From Amycolatopsis umgeniensis (GTDB lineage: Bacteria > Actinomycetota > Actinomycetes > Mycobacteriales > Pseudonocardiaceae), in the NCBI RefSeq assembly GCF_014205155.1, contig NZ_JACHMX010000001.1, forward strand, positions 6,014,001-6,078,000: a stretch of 64,000 nt of DNA. Reading direction: 5' to 3'. Made by a program: the position numbers and the translations under genes. Every line of letters begins with the position of its first letter. The stretch's first letter is position 1. The notes under the pieces were generated by a model that worked only from the letters and a program-made list of their open reading frames with translations, was not told the DNA's origin and did no database searches. Positions 1 through 9,328 of the stretch are shown piece after piece.

Positions 1-61
1 CCGCATGTACTGCTGTGTCTCACGCGCGACGTCCAGGCTCGATCTCGACCTCTGAGCCGTC

Positions 62-1036
62 GTGGTTAGGCTCGTGCGGATGGTGGAGCCCGCATACGAT
101 CCCGAACTCGCCGCCGTACTGCCCGCGCTCGCGGGGAAGGTGCCGGTCGGCATGACGGCGGATCAGCTGGAGCGCTACCGGGCGCTGGAGTTCCCGTCCA
201 TCGAGGAGCAGATCGGCGATCGGCCGGTCACCTGGACGGATCACACGATCGCCGGTCACGGCGGGGCGGAGATCACGGTCTCGGTCATCGCGCGCGAGGA
301 CCATCGCGGTGGCGGTCCGGGGATCTACCACGTCCACGGCGGCGGGATGGTGATGGGCGATCGGTTCGCTTCGGTGGGTCCACTCGTCGATTGGGCGATG
401 AAGTACGACGCCGTCGCGGTCACCGTCGAGTTCCGGCGCGCGCCCGAGCATCCGCATCCGGTACCGGTGGAGGACTGCTACGCCGGTCTCGAATGGATGG
501 CCGCGCACGCGGACGAGCTGGGATTCGACCCGGAAAGGCTGGTCATCTTCGGCGGGAGCGGCGGAGGCGGTCTCGCCGCCGGTGTCACGCTGCTGGCACG
601 CGATCGCGGTGGACCGGCGCTGTCCGGTCAGCTGCTCCAATGTCCGATGATCGACGACCGCAACGAAACTGTCTCCGCGCGGGAGTACGACGGTGTCGGC
701 GTCTGGGACCGGACCAGCAACCTGACCGCCTGGACGATGGTCCTGGGCGAGCGGCGGGGCACGCCCGGTGTCTCGCCGTACGCCGCCCCGGCCCGCGCGA
801 CGGATCTCGGCGGATTGCCGCCGACGTTCCTCGACGTCGCCGCCGTCGAAGTGTTCCGTGACGAGGCCGTGGCCTTCGCCAGCGCCATCTGGGCCGCCGG
901 TGGCGAGGCGGAATTGCACGTCTGGGGCGGCGCTTTCCACGGTTTCCACGACCTCGCGCCGGCGTCGGCTGTCGCTCGATCGTGTGTCGCCGCGCGGGAG
1001 TCCTGGTTGGAACGGCTGCTCGCCAGGCCCCGATAG
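62..1036 (+). CDS. alpha/beta hydrolase, HSL/acetyl-esterase-like family
   Basis: Probable cytoplasmic carboxylesterase of the hormone-sensitive-lipase (alpha/beta hydrolase fold 3) family. The oxyanion-hole motif HGGG lies near residue 92. The nucleophile elbow near residue 165 reads GGSGGGG instead of the usual GDSAGG. A late Asp (FLDVAAVEVFRDEA) and a His near residue 294 (GAFHGFH) complete a plausible triad. There is no signal peptide. The longest frame starts at GTG 62, but ATG 80 (MVEPAYDPE) is equally possible, since no strong ribosome site decides. Length (about 320 aa) is normal for the family. It stands alone on the plus strand and the natural ester substrate cannot be read from the sequence. 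Confidence 0.8.
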   Translation: MVRLVRMVEPAYDPELAAVLPALAGKVPVGMTADQLERYRALEFPSIEEQIGDRPVTWTDHTIAGHGGAEITVSVIAREDHRGGGPGIYHVHGGGMVMGDRFASVGPLVDWAMKYDAVAVTVEFRRAPEHPHPVPVEDCYAGLEWMAAHADELGFDPERLVIFGGSGGGGLAAGVTLLARDRGGPALSGQLLQCPMIDDRNETVSAREYDGVGVWDRTSNLTAWTMVLGERRGTPGVSPYAAPARATDLGGLPPTFLDVAAVEVFRDEAVAFASAIWAAGGEAELHVWGGAFHGFHDLAPASAVARSCVAARESWLERLLARPR

Positions 1037-1138
1037 CTTGCCCGGGTGGTCATCTCCCGCTCGAATTGCCGGTGGCACGGAGCGGTGTAACCCTGGTCAT
1101 ACCGAACGACACCACCACCACGAATCACAGGAGTCGTT

Positions 1139-1435
1139 ATGACCACCACCGAAATGCCCGCTGTCCACGAATGCACGGTCAGCGGATGTTCTTACAATCA
1201 CGACGGCTGTCACGCTTTCGCCATCACGGTGGGCGGAGGCAATGGCTCGGCCGATTGCGGAACGTTCGTCCCGCTGAATACCAAGGGCGGTCTCGATCGG
1301 GTGACCGCGCAGGTCGGCGCCTGCTCGCGGTCCGATTGCCGTCACAATTCCGCACTGGAATGCACCGCTTCGAGCGTCCGTGTCGGACCAGGCGAAGGCG
1401 GTCACGCCGCGAACTGCCTGACCTACGCGCCGTAG
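1139..1435 (+). CDS. small Cys-rich protein, DUF1540-like
   Basis: A 98-aa protein with two similar Cys-containing halves. The first has C-x4-C-x6-C spacing with YNHDGC (residues about 12-25); the second has CSRSDCRHN and a further Cys (residues about 60-75). The pattern is that of DUF1540 proteins, small putative metal-binding proteins of unknown function. The ATG is preceded by a good ribosome site (CAGGAG, about 1127). A perfect 22-bp-stem hairpin begins 15 nt after the stop and probably terminates it. There is no membrane segment or signal peptide. The family call is from memory of the Cys pattern. Confidence 0.75.
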   Translation: MTTTEMPAVHECTVSGCSYNHDGCHAFAITVGGGNGSADCGTFVPLNTKGGLDRVTAQVGACSRSDCRHNSALECTASSVRVGPGEGGHAANCLTYAP

Positions 1436-1450
1436 TCTCGATCCGCAAGT

Positions 1451-1501
1451 CCGTGAAGGCCTCCTTGAGGGATCAAGCGTCCCTCAAGGAGGCCTTCACG
1501 G
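1451..1501. terminator. perfect inverted repeat, GTGAAGGCCTCCTT family
   Basis: Arms 1451-1472 and 1480-1501 are perfect 22-bp reverse complements with a 7-nt loop. It lies between the stop of the DUF1540-like gene and the convergent end of the secreted protein gene at 1623, so it can act as a bidirectional terminator. There is no long T tract. The same arm core recurs at 2696, 13437 and 20513. Confidence 0.75.
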
Positions 1502-1622
1502 ATCAGGCCTGACGGATTTTGCCTAGTCGGGTACTCGCAATTCGGTGCTGCCGTTGAAGACCGTGATACCGCGGCGTTTTCAGCCTGCCCGGGAAACGTG
1601 ACAAGATCCGGCTGAAAGGTGT

Positions 1623-2315
1623 TCAGCTGCCGGTCTGGGCGCACGTGGCGGCGTCGGTGCCGAGGATCGGGTCGGTGACCGGGCGGTTGGTGATGGTCTG
1701 GGTGTCCTGGGTGGTCAGCGCGCCGTCGCGAAGGGTGTAGACGGTGCGGGTGCCGCTGTAGGTGAGCTGTGCGGCGCTGACGTCGTCGGCCTCGGCGGCG
1801 ACGGTCTCGAAGGTGCGTCCGCCACCGTTGAGCGGGGTGCACTGGTAGCCGAGGTGGGCGGCGACGCCACCGCCTTCGGCGACCGAGAGCGGCTTGCTGT
1901 CGTTGTCGACGACCTGGCTGAGGTTGCGGCCGTCGAAGTGCAGCGCGGTGAAGAACGTGGTGTTGGCCCCGACGGACTGGGTGACGATGAGTTCCGCGCG
2001 GCCGTCACCGTTGAGGTCGGTGACACGCGGGGCCTCGAGCGGCACGGAGCCGTCCGCGGGCAGGTGGATCGAGGTGAAGGCGCCGTTCACGGTGGCGGAG
2101 ATGACCTGGTCGGTGGCGCTGGTCAGCTGCGCGGTGACGGTCTCGATCTCGCCGTCGCCGTCGAGGTCGGCCACGGTGGTGACCGGGTCGCTCGCCGGGG
2201 CGGCGGCCAGCGGGTTGCTGAGCGGGTGGGCCAGCGCCGGGGCGATGGCGGCGAGGCTCAGGGCCGCGGCGATGCCGGTGATGGTGGCGGTACGGATGAT
2301 GCCGGTGTGGTTCAT
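1623..2315 (-). CDS. secreted VCBS/FG-GAP-like protein
   Basis: A 230-aa exported protein. The start at 2315 (MNHTGIIRTATITG) is followed by a hydrophobic stretch ending in ALA (about residue 27), a typical Sec signal peptide. GGAGGGAGAC lies just upstream as ribosome site. The mature part has two Asp-rich loops, DLDGDGEIETV (about residue 48) and DLNGDGRAELIV (about residue 98), typical of FG-GAP/VCBS-type calcium-binding beta repeats. Two Cys in the C-terminal half could form a disulfide. Function is unknown; an extracellular or wall role is inferred. The frame is open further upstream, but without the signal peptide at its N-terminus. Confidence 0.75.
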   Translation of the reverse strand: MNHTGIIRTATITGIAAALSLAAIAPALAHPLSNPLAAAPASDPVTTVADLDGDGEIETVTAQLTSATDQVISATVNGAFTSIHLPADGSVPLEAPRVTDLNGDGRAELIVTQSVGANTTFFTALHFDGRNLSQVVDNDSKPLSVAEGGGVAAHLGYQCTPLNGGGRTFETVAAEADDVSAAQLTYSGTRTVYTLRDGALTTQDTQTITNRPVTDPILGTDAATCAQTGS

Positions 2316-2531
2316 GATGTCTCCCTCCACGCTTCCGGTGATCTTTTCACCGAAAGTGTTCTCACAAGGGGAGACGGCCACGAGGCCGGGAAGTGCAGTG
2401 AGAGTGTGATGTGCCACACAAGCGCAACCCCGTGCCGAAACGCCCGTGTGGCCGCCCTCGGGACAGGGCGGGCCACACGATGCGAGAGCGGACTGGCGAG
2501 GGTTGTCGGGTCGCCCGGCGCGCCGGCTGCC

Positions 2532-2590
2532 GATGTCGCGAAAGCCACTTTCGGGACGTCTGATGTCCCGAAAGTGGCTTTCGCGACATC
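2532..2590. repeat. inverted repeat, family A (GCGAAAGCCACTTTCG)
   Basis: Arms 2532-2557 and 2565-2590 are perfect 26-bp reverse complements around a 7-nt loop. Each arm is itself quasi-palindromic (CGAAAG-CCA-CTTTCG), so the element is a dyad of dyads. The same element recurs at 40305, 40478, 40651, 62587, 62838 and 63089. Confidence 0.85.
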
Positions 2591-2695
2591 GGAGCGGCGA
2601 AGGTGTCGGCCGGGGTGGTCGTGAGTCGGGTTCTGTTGAGGAGAAAGCCAACCGTGGCGTGTTCTCGAGCGGGTGGCACGGAGCCTTGCGCCCCC

Positions 2696-2754
2696 AAGTC
2701 CGTGAAGGCCTCCTTCACTACCTTGAACGTAGGGAAGGAGGCCTTCACGGACTT
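2696..2754. terminator. inverted repeat, GTGAAGGCCTCCTT family
   Basis: Arms 2696-2720 and 2730-2754 match at 24 of 25 positions with a 9-nt loop. It sits 38 bp downstream of the stop of the lectin-domain gene (minus strand, stop at 2793), a likely terminator position. Confidence 0.7.
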
Positions 2755-2792
2755 ACCCCTCAACAGCGCGACTCACGACCTCTAGTCCCTCG

Positions 2793-4973
2793 CTAGCCGA
2801 TCGCCCACCGTTGGAGCGCGGAGCCGGTGTCGGCCCGTTGCGTGACGGCGGCACCGTCCGAAGTGGACGCCGTGGTCAGGAGCAGTCCCGACCGGACGCT
2901 GCTGAGCTTGTAGGTCCCATCGGGCTGTTTCGTCGCGGTCCAGCGCTGGTTGGGCCCGCCGGTGCACGTCCATTGGATGACGCGCGCACCCGCGCCGGTG
3001 GCCCCGCCTTCGACGTCGGCGCACAGTTTCGAATGCGTGTTGGTCAGCGTGTAGGAGCCGTCGGACTGCCTGGTGAACTGCCACTTCTGGTTGGCGCCCT
3101 GGTTCGGCGCCCAGGTGACCAGCGGCGTACCGGTTGTCGTGGACGAGTCCGGGTCGTCGAGGTTCTTGCCGGACGCGGACAGGGTGCGGACTCCTTCGAG
3201 AGTGCCCGCGCCGGCGTCGGTGAACTTCAGCGTCTGCTCGGCCGCGGTCCGGCCGCCGCCGACCGTGCTGCCCGTGGTGTCGGTCCAGGACCGCAGGGGA
3301 GTGGTTTCCGCCAGGCGTGCCGTCTTGCCGGAAAGGCCGAGCACCAGCCCGCTGTAGCGGTTCACCAGCCGGAAGGTTCCGGCGTCCACGGTGGACCGGA
3401 TGATGAACCACTGCTGTCCCACCGTCGAAGCCGAGGTCACGGTGGGTTTCGCGCCCCAGGCCCGGCCTGCCTGCACGGCGTCGACGCCGAGGAACTGGCC
3501 CGTGGCGGCGTTGGTGACGCGGTACGAGCCGTCGCCGTCGGCGGAGAACTGCCACGCTTCGCGGTCGGATCCGGTCGTGCTCGCGACCGACGTCGTCGCG
3601 CTTCCGTTGCCCTGCGCGAGAACACGGCCGTCACCGAGACCGACGCGGTACTTGCGGGAAGTGTCCACAGGGGACGGTGCGGGAGCGGAGGATGTGATGG
3701 TCTGGGTGGTGTACTCGCCGCCCGCGTTGCCGGAGCACGCCACCGCGCAGTACGACCGGAACTGCTTGCCGATGATGGTCGAGTTCGTCTTGTTCGCGGC
3801 GTCGACGAACCAGCGGTACCAGGACTGGTTGGTGTAGCTCCCGGTGTCGCCGATCAGCCGCCACTTCTGCGTCGCCAGGTCGTCGGTCACGTAGTACCGC
3901 TGCGGGACGACGCTGTCGACGGCCTCCGGCGCACCGATGTAGAGCCCGAGATGCGCGTTGTAGGCGATGTTCATGATGAACAGATCGGATTTGCGCGGCA
4001 GCTGCCCCGCGGCGATCTGCTGGCTGACGTTGCCGGTGTTGGCGGGGTCGTAGTCGTCCGCGACGGGCGTGTAGCCCTTGTCGCCCGCCGAAGCCACGGG
4101 GACCATGTTGCTCTCGCGGCCGCCGACGCCGGGCTGGGTCCAGCCGCCGTCGAACCACTTCTGCCACGAACCGGTCGCCATCTTGCCCGAGATCGGCGCG
4201 CGGGCGACGTGCGCCAGGCCGGTCATCGGGCCGCCGGCGCCCGCCTTCGGAACGATGCGCGAGCCGTAATAGACGTAGAAGTACCCGGAGGCGGTGTCGA
4301 CGAACAGGCGCGGGTCGCCGTCACCGTAGTCGAACGTCTGATGGGGGAAGGCCGCCGTGTCCCCGCGTTTCGTGCTGTGGGGCGAGGTGATCGCGTGGTC
4401 CTTGATGGCCCACGTCTTGCCCCGGTCCTTCGACACGGCCATGTCGATCGCGTCGTAGTGGGAGAACGAGTACGCGCCGAACGGCTCGGGCGTGAACTCG
4501 TTGTGGATCAGGCCGTACCAGTCGCCGGTGTCCGGATCGACCCAGGTGCCGACGAGGTCGCAGAAGTTGCGCTGCGAGTAGCCCGATCCGGCGGGCGGAT
4601 CGGTGGATTCCTTGCCGGTGGGGCTGTTGTTGCAGCGCCAGGTCGTGTCGTCGTTGCGGTCGGCGGGATTGGCCGGGTTCACCGCGTCGCTGATCGGGTT
4701 CTTGGTGAAACTGTCGAAGTCGCGTCCGCTGAAGAACTCCCACTCACGCGGCTGGTCCGCGCCGTAGAGCGCGGCCGCCTGCTGGAAGTAGAACGTGCCG
4801 TCCTTGTCGACATAGGTACTCGCCGGGGTGTCGGTGGTCGGGCTGAACGACTTCTTGGCGTCGACCGTGATGGTGTACGTCGCGTCCGGCGGCGCGGCGT
4901 CGGACGACACCGGTACCACCGTGGTCGCCGCCACGGCCAACGCCGCGGCGCCGAGAAGAGGCAGGGTCCGCAT
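2793..4973 (-). CDS. secreted beta-propeller protein with ricin-type lectin domain
   Basis: A 726-aa exported protein. A signal peptide (residues 1-26, ending SDAA) leads into a catalytic-type domain (about 30-430) with an Asp-box (SKDRGKTW, about residue 185) and a DPRLFVD motif, which suggest a BNR/sialidase-like beta-propeller. The C-terminal half has ricin B beta-trefoil features: repeated QxW-type signatures (REAWQF, NQKWQF, NQRWTA, LQRWAIG) and paired Cys (SKLCADVEGG, QWTCTGG). It is probably an extracellular polysaccharide-binding or degrading enzyme; the substrate is unknown. An AraC-type regulator gene lies just upstream in the same orientation and may control it. No canonical active-site residues could be assigned. 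Confidence 0.75.
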   Translation of the reverse strand: MRTLPLLGAAALAVAATTVVPVSSDAAPPDATYTITVDAKKSFSPTTDTPASTYVDKDGTFYFQQAAALYGADQPREWEFFSGRDFDSFTKNPISDAVNPANPADRNDDTTWRCNNSPTGKESTDPPAGSGYSQRNFCDLVGTWVDPDTGDWYGLIHNEFTPEPFGAYSFSHYDAIDMAVSKDRGKTWAIKDHAITSPHSTKRGDTAAFPHQTFDYGDGDPRLFVDTASGYFYVYYGSRIVPKAGAGGPMTGLAHVARAPISGKMATGSWQKWFDGGWTQPGVGGRESNMVPVASAGDKGYTPVADDYDPANTGNVSQQIAAGQLPRKSDLFIMNIAYNAHLGLYIGAPEAVDSVVPQRYYVTDDLATQKWRLIGDTGSYTNQSWYRWFVDAANKTNSTIIGKQFRSYCAVACSGNAGGEYTTQTITSSAPAPSPVDTSRKYRVGLGDGRVLAQGNGSATTSVASTTGSDREAWQFSADGDGSYRVTNAATGQFLGVDAVQAGRAWGAKPTVTSASTVGQQWFIIRSTVDAGTFRLVNRYSGLVLGLSGKTARLAETTPLRSWTDTTGSTVGGGRTAAEQTLKFTDAGAGTLEGVRTLSASGKNLDDPDSSTTTGTPLVTWAPNQGANQKWQFTRQSDGSYTLTNTHSKLCADVEGGATGAGARVIQWTCTGGPNQRWTATKQPDGTYKLSSVRSGLLLTTASTSDGAAVTQRADTGSALQRWAIG

Positions 4974-5130
4974 GACTCTCTCCCAAGGGTGACCCGCACC
5001 ACAGTTGGCGGGGCGGTCGCCGATGTTATGAATGTTACTGCTCGTAAGTCAACGCGTTCGCTCAACTTCAAGCGTGGTTCATGCACTTATTGCGCGGAAA
5101 GTCCAAGCGGTGCCGAACGGAAGTCCAAGG

Positions 5131-6033
5131 TCAGTCTTCGGGCACCAGCGGCGGGTCGTCGGGGGAGGGGATCTGCGAACTCCAGCCGCCGGGGACGGCC
5201 TGGACGCGCGACTCGCGGAATCGCCCGGGGGAGACACCGACCCGGCGGGTGAACAGGCGGCTGAAGTAGGCGGCGTCCTCGTAGCCGATCGCCTGGGCCA
5301 CCCCCTGCACCGGCAGCCGGGTGGTGGCCAGGAGCTCTTTCGCGCGGTTGAGACGGAGGGTCAGCAGGTGATCCTTCAGCCCCGACTCGGTGCTCCGGCG
5401 GACGGCCGCGCGCAGTTCGGGCAGCGTCATGCCGCGGCGGGCCGCGATCTCGGCGACGCTGATCGGCAGCAGGGCGTCGCGCGCCAGCGCCTCCAGCAGG
5501 GAACCGCCGCTGGGCGTACGGTCGGCGCGGGCCCGGCGCAGTGCCACCAGCAGGTGGTGCACGGCCGCCGAGGCGTCGACCTGCGCCAGCGGGCTGCCGC
5601 CTCGCGCGCAGCGCACGATCCGGCTCACGATGTCGCGGACGACCTCGACGTCGCCCAGCGGCACCACCGGCTCCCAGGGGGTGACGTAGCCGAGTTCCAC
5701 GTAGGCGTCCACGGCGCTGCCGTCGAAGTCGACGAAACACTCTTCCCAGCCGTGCGCGGAGTCGGGCGCGTAGTGGTGCCCGACCCCGGGGACGAGCCAC
5801 AGCAGGGCGGGAGCGACGACCTCCCGCCGCTCCCCGCCCGCCACGGCGAACCAGCCGCGCCCCTTGGACACCACGACGGCCACGTAGTGGTCGAGCACGC
5901 GGGGCCCGACGACGGGCAGGACGCCGTGCTGCAGCCCGACGCCGAGGCACACCAAGCCCAGCCGTCTGTGCACGGCGGACGGTGTGAAGTACCGCATCCA
6001 GGTCCGGTAACCCATCCCAGCATCCTCGCGCAC
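5131..6033 (-). CDS. AraC-family transcriptional regulator
   Basis: About 300 aa. The N-terminal cupin-like sensor/dimer domain (about 40-170) includes GVGHHYAPDS and GWEECFVDF. The C-terminal double helix-turn-helix (about 190-285) has ISVAEIAARRGMTLPELRA and the AraC signature IGYEDAAYFSRLFTRRVG followed by SPGRFRES. The GTG start at 6033 is the longest; ATG 6015 (MGYRTWMRYFTPSA) is equally plausible. It lies between a GH15 glycosidase gene and the secreted lectin-domain gene, all on the minus strand, so a sugar-responsive activator of one of them is a reasonable inference. Confidence 0.88.
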   Translation of the reverse strand: MREDAGMGYRTWMRYFTPSAVHRRLGLVCLGVGLQHGVLPVVGPRVLDHYVAVVVSKGRGWFAVAGGERREVVAPALLWLVPGVGHHYAPDSAHGWEECFVDFDGSAVDAYVELGYVTPWEPVVPLGDVEVVRDIVSRIVRCARGGSPLAQVDASAAVHHLLVALRRARADRTPSGGSLLEALARDALLPISVAEIAARRGMTLPELRAAVRRSTESGLKDHLLTLRLNRAKELLATTRLPVQGVAQAIGYEDAAYFSRLFTRRVGVSPGRFRESRVQAVPGGWSSQIPSPDDPPLVPED

Positions 6034-6037
6034 GCGA

Positions 6038-7858
6038 TCACCCGAGCGCGGCGTCGAGGGTGACCGCGGCGTCGATGAGCGCGAGATGGGTGAAGGCCTG
6101 CGGGAAGTTGCCGAGCTGCTCGCCGCTCGGCGCGATCTCCTCGGCGTAGAGACCGACGTGGTTGGCGTAGGTCAGCATCTTCTCGAACGCCGCCCGCGCT
6201 TCGTCCAGCCTGCCGGCGCGGGCCAGCGCGTCGACATAGGCGAAGCTGCACAAGGAGAAAGTGCCTTCCGAGCCCGCCAGGCCGTCCGGGGACGCGGCCG
6301 GGTCGTAGCGGTGGACCAGGCTGTCGGTGACCAGATCGGTCCCGATCGCGTCGAGCGTGGAGAGCCACAGCGGATCCCGTGACGGGAGGAAACCGGTGCG
6401 GGGCATCCGCAGCAGCGACGCGTCCAGTTCGTCCCCCGTGTAGTGCTGGACGAACGCCTGCCGTGTCCGGTGCCAGCCCTGGTTCAGGATCTGGTCGTAG
6501 ATGCTGTCGCGCTGCCACGTCCAGTCCTCGACCGGGGCGGGACGGCCGTACGTGTTCGCCAGCCGGAGGCCGCGGTCGAAGGCGACCCAGCTCATCAGGC
6601 GTCCGTAGGTGAAGGACCGGCGCCCGGCCCTGGACTCCCAGATGCCCTCCTCGGGCTGGTCCCAGTGTTCCCCGAGCCAGTCGAGCGCCGCGCGGACCGC
6701 CGTCCAGCCGCGATGGGGCAGCCCGAAACCCGCCCTGTCGGCGGCGAAGACGCTGTCCAGAGCCTCGCCGTAGATGTCGAGTTGCAGCTGCCCCGCCGCG
6801 TCGTTGCCGATCCGGACCGGACTCGATCCGCGATACCCGGACCAGTGCACGAGGTCCTCCTCGCGGAGGTCCTTCGCGCCGTCCACGCGGTAGAGCACGG
6901 CCAGCGGACCTCCCTCGGGACGCTCGCGGGCACCTTCGCGGATCCGGTCGCCCAGCCAGTTCCCGAACCTGGCGGCCTCCTCGGTGAAGCCGAGGGCCAG
7001 CAGCGCGGAGACCGAGAACGACGCGTCCCGCACCCACGTGTAGCGATAGTCCCAGTTCCGCTCCCCGCCGAGCTCCTCCGGCAGGCCGAGGGTGGGCGCG
7101 GCGACCAGCCCGCCGGTCGGCCGGTAGGTGAGCAGTTTCAGGGTGATCGCCGAACGCGCCACGATCTCCCGCCAGCGGCCGCGATAGGTGGAGCCGGCCA
7201 GCCACGAGCGCCACCAGCCCACGGTGTCGTCGAACAGGGCGGTGAATTCGGACAGGCGGATCTCGCGCGGCGGTTCCGCGGTGTCCGTCTCGAGCACGAC
7301 GCCCCGGACCTGCCCCGCGACCAGCGTGAGCCGCAGGTGCACGTCGTCCCCTTCGACACGCGTCTCGGCGAGGAACTCGTCGTCGGGTTCGCGGACCGGG
7401 TGCAGCGTCAACGACATCTCACTCGCGACGAAGACGGCGCCGTGTCCGGAAAGGATCGCCTCGTGCGGACGGCGGCCGTAGTCGAACCGGGGCGCGACCA
7501 GCATGTCGAAGGTGATCCTCCCGCGGACACAGCGCACCAGGCGGGCGATCCGGTGTTTGGCGGTCGCGGCGCCCTCGCGTGGTGGCATGAAGTCGACCAC
7601 CTCGCCGATGCCGTCCGCGCTGGAGAACCGGGTGATCAGGACGGCGGTGTCCGGGTAGTACATCTGCCTGCTCGTGTACGGCCCCACCGGGTGGACGCGG
7701 AACCGGCCGCCGCGTTCGTCGTCGAGCAGCGCGCCGAAGATCGACGGTGAATCGAAGCGCGGGCAGCAGAACCAGTCGATCGACCCGCCGGTGGTGACCA
7801 GTGCGGCGGTCTGCAGGTCGCCGATCAGGCCGTGGTCGGCGATCGCGGTTTCGGTCAT
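6038..7858 (-). CDS. glycoside hydrolase family 15 protein (glucoamylase/trehalase-like)
   Basis: A 606-aa cytoplasmic protein. The N-terminal domain (ADHGLIGDLQTAALV, GSIDWFCCPRFDSPS) is typical of bacterial GH15 proteins. It is followed by the (alpha/alpha)6 barrel with NWDYRYTWVRDASF (about residue 280), WSGYRGSSPVRIGN and EEGIWESR (about 400), the region of a catalytic acid, and a C-terminal YAEEIAP-GEQLGNFPQAFTH segment that carries the second catalytic Glu in the family. The start at 7858 is preceded by GAGGAGACG. The likely role is hydrolysis of alpha-glucosidic bonds such as trehalose or oligosaccharides. It is divergent from the MFS gene; its stop is 5 bp before the AraC gene. Confidence 0.88.
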   Translation of the reverse strand: MTETAIADHGLIGDLQTAALVTTGGSIDWFCCPRFDSPSIFGALLDDERGGRFRVHPVGPYTSRQMYYPDTAVLITRFSSADGIGEVVDFMPPREGAATAKHRIARLVRCVRGRITFDMLVAPRFDYGRRPHEAILSGHGAVFVASEMSLTLHPVREPDDEFLAETRVEGDDVHLRLTLVAGQVRGVVLETDTAEPPREIRLSEFTALFDDTVGWWRSWLAGSTYRGRWREIVARSAITLKLLTYRPTGGLVAAPTLGLPEELGGERNWDYRYTWVRDASFSVSALLALGFTEEAARFGNWLGDRIREGARERPEGGPLAVLYRVDGAKDLREEDLVHWSGYRGSSPVRIGNDAAGQLQLDIYGEALDSVFAADRAGFGLPHRGWTAVRAALDWLGEHWDQPEEGIWESRAGRRSFTYGRLMSWVAFDRGLRLANTYGRPAPVEDWTWQRDSIYDQILNQGWHRTRQAFVQHYTGDELDASLLRMPRTGFLPSRDPLWLSTLDAIGTDLVTDSLVHRYDPAASPDGLAGSEGTFSLCSFAYVDALARAGRLDEARAAFEKMLTYANHVGLYAEEIAPSGEQLGNFPQAFTHLALIDAAVTLDAALG

Positions 7859-7996
7859 GGCGTCTCCTCGGTCTCCGGGTGCGGTCTCGATCACCGTCGT
7901 CCCGGCGGGCGCGCGCTGCCTCATCCGCCCGGGGTGAGGTGGCCGGGGTGCCGCCCACGCCACCGTGTGCGGAACCCGAGAAGGAAGGCCACGCCG

Positions 7997-9328
7997 ATGA
8001 CCGTGCCGCCCCTGGCCCTCGCTCAGTTCGTCGCGAGTTACGCCGCGACGACGATGACCGTCGCCGTCAGCGTGATCGCCGCGGACCTCGGCACGACGGT
8101 GCTCGGCGTCCAGATCGCGATCACGTTGTTCACCCTCACCATGGCGTCGCTCATGGTGCCCGGCAGCAAGCTGACCGACGTCCTGGGCCGCAAGAGATGT
8201 TTCGTCCTCGGACTCGTCGTCTACGGCGTCGGCGCGCTGCTCGCGTCGGCCGCGCAGGGGACGGGAACGCTGGTACTGGGCTATTCCCTGCTGCAAGGCA
8301 TCGGCTCGGCGCTGATGATCCCGCCGATCTACATCCTCGTCACCGTGACCAGTCCCGACGTCGAGACCAGGGCGCGCCGCTTCGGTGTGGTCAGCGGCGC
8401 GGGCGCGCTCGGCGCCGCCGCCGGACCACTCGTCGGCGGTCTGGTCACGACCTGGTTCGGTTGGCGCGCCTCGTTTCTCCTGCAGGTGCTCATCGTCGGC
8501 GTGATCGTCGTGCTCGCCTGGCGGATGGTGGAGCCGCCGGGCGCGCCCGGCCGCACCCGGTTCGACGTCGCGGGCGCGGTGCTTTCGGCGGCGGGCCTGT
8601 TCTTCGTCGTGGCCGGGTTGCTGCAGGTGGGCACCTCGCCGTTCTGGCTGTTCGCCGGGATCGGCGTCGCGATCCTGTTCCTGTTCTTCGCGCATATCCA
8701 CAACCGGGAACGGGCGGGGCGCGAACCGCTGGTGTCGCCCGGGATCTTCCGGGACCGCACCACCCGCCTCGGCCTTCTCACCCAGCACGTGCAGTGGCTC
8801 GTCCTGCAGGGCTCGTTCTTCGTGATCGCCGTTTTCCTGCAACAGGTCCGCGGTTACGACGCCATCCGGACCGGACTGATGCTGACGCCCGCGACGATCG
8901 GCATCCTCGTCGCCTCGGCGGCCGCGGGACGGATGGCCCGGCGGCACTCACAACGCCTGCTGATCCGCGGCGGCTTCGTGATCGCCATCGCGGGACTGGC
9001 GCTCGTGCTCCTCCTGGTGCGGGCGGATTCGGGGGTGGCGAGTGCCGTGCCGGGGTTGTTCCTGCTGGGTGCCGGGATCGGGATCATGCTGACCGCGTCG
9101 GTGAACCTGGTCCAGTCCGGCCGCCCGGACTCGGCCCAGGGCGACATCTCGGGGGTCTCGCGCAGTGTGTCCAACCTGGGGTCTTCGGTGGGGACGGCGC
9201 TGGCCGGTTCCGTGCTGGCGGGGGTGGTGCGCCCCGGCGGGACGTCCTTCGCGCTGGCACTCGCCACTTTGACACTGGTCGCGGTGGGCGGGCTGATCGC
9301 CGCCCTGCTGCTCCCTAAACCGCGCTGA
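7997..9328 (+). CDS. MFS transporter, DHA2-like drug exporter
   Basis: A 443-aa integral membrane protein with at least 12 hydrophobic segments. The MFS loop 2-3 motif reads GSKLTDVLGRKR (about residue 58). GAGALGAAAGPLVGG (about 135-150) matches the antiporter motif C of drug/H+ exporters. ATG 7997 is preceded by AAGGAAGG. It probably exports a small hydrophobic compound by proton antiport; the substrate is unknown. It is divergent from the GH15 gene. Its 3' 381 nt are overlapped on the other strand by the open frame of the downstream channel gene. Confidence 0.88.
   Translation: MTVPPLALAQFVASYAATTMTVAVSVIAADLGTTVLGVQIAITLFTLTMASLMVPGSKLTDVLGRKRCFVLGLVVYGVGALLASAAQGTGTLVLGYSLLQGIGSALMIPPIYILVTVTSPDVETRARRFGVVSGAGALGAAAGPLVGGLVTTWFGWRASFLLQVLIVGVIVVLAWRMVEPPGAPGRTRFDVAGAVLSAAGLFFVVAGLLQVGTSPFWLFAGIGVAILFLFFAHIHNRERAGREPLVSPGIFRDRTTRLGLLTQHVQWLVLQGSFFVIAVFLQQVRGYDAIRTGLMLTPATIGILVASAAAGRMARRHSQRLLIRGGFVIAIAGLALVLLLVRADSGVASAVPGLFLLGAGIGIMLTASVNLVQSGRPDSAQGDISGVSRSVSNLGSSVGTALAGSVLAGVVRPGGTSFALALATLTLVAVGGLIAALLLPKPR

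Larger units (their letters stand above)
2316..2792. other. 477-bp spacer with two hairpin repeats
   Basis: Holds the promoter side of the secreted-protein gene at 1623-2315 and two large inverted repeats (2532-2590 and 2696-2754). A small GTGTG-N6-CACAC dyad lies at 2404-2419. Short open frames here are translations of the repeats and I do not call them. Confidence 0.6.

Noticed and set aside
2404..2419. CRP-like site GTGTG-N6-CACAC
   Set aside because: Short dyad with chance-level support and no clear promoter spacing.
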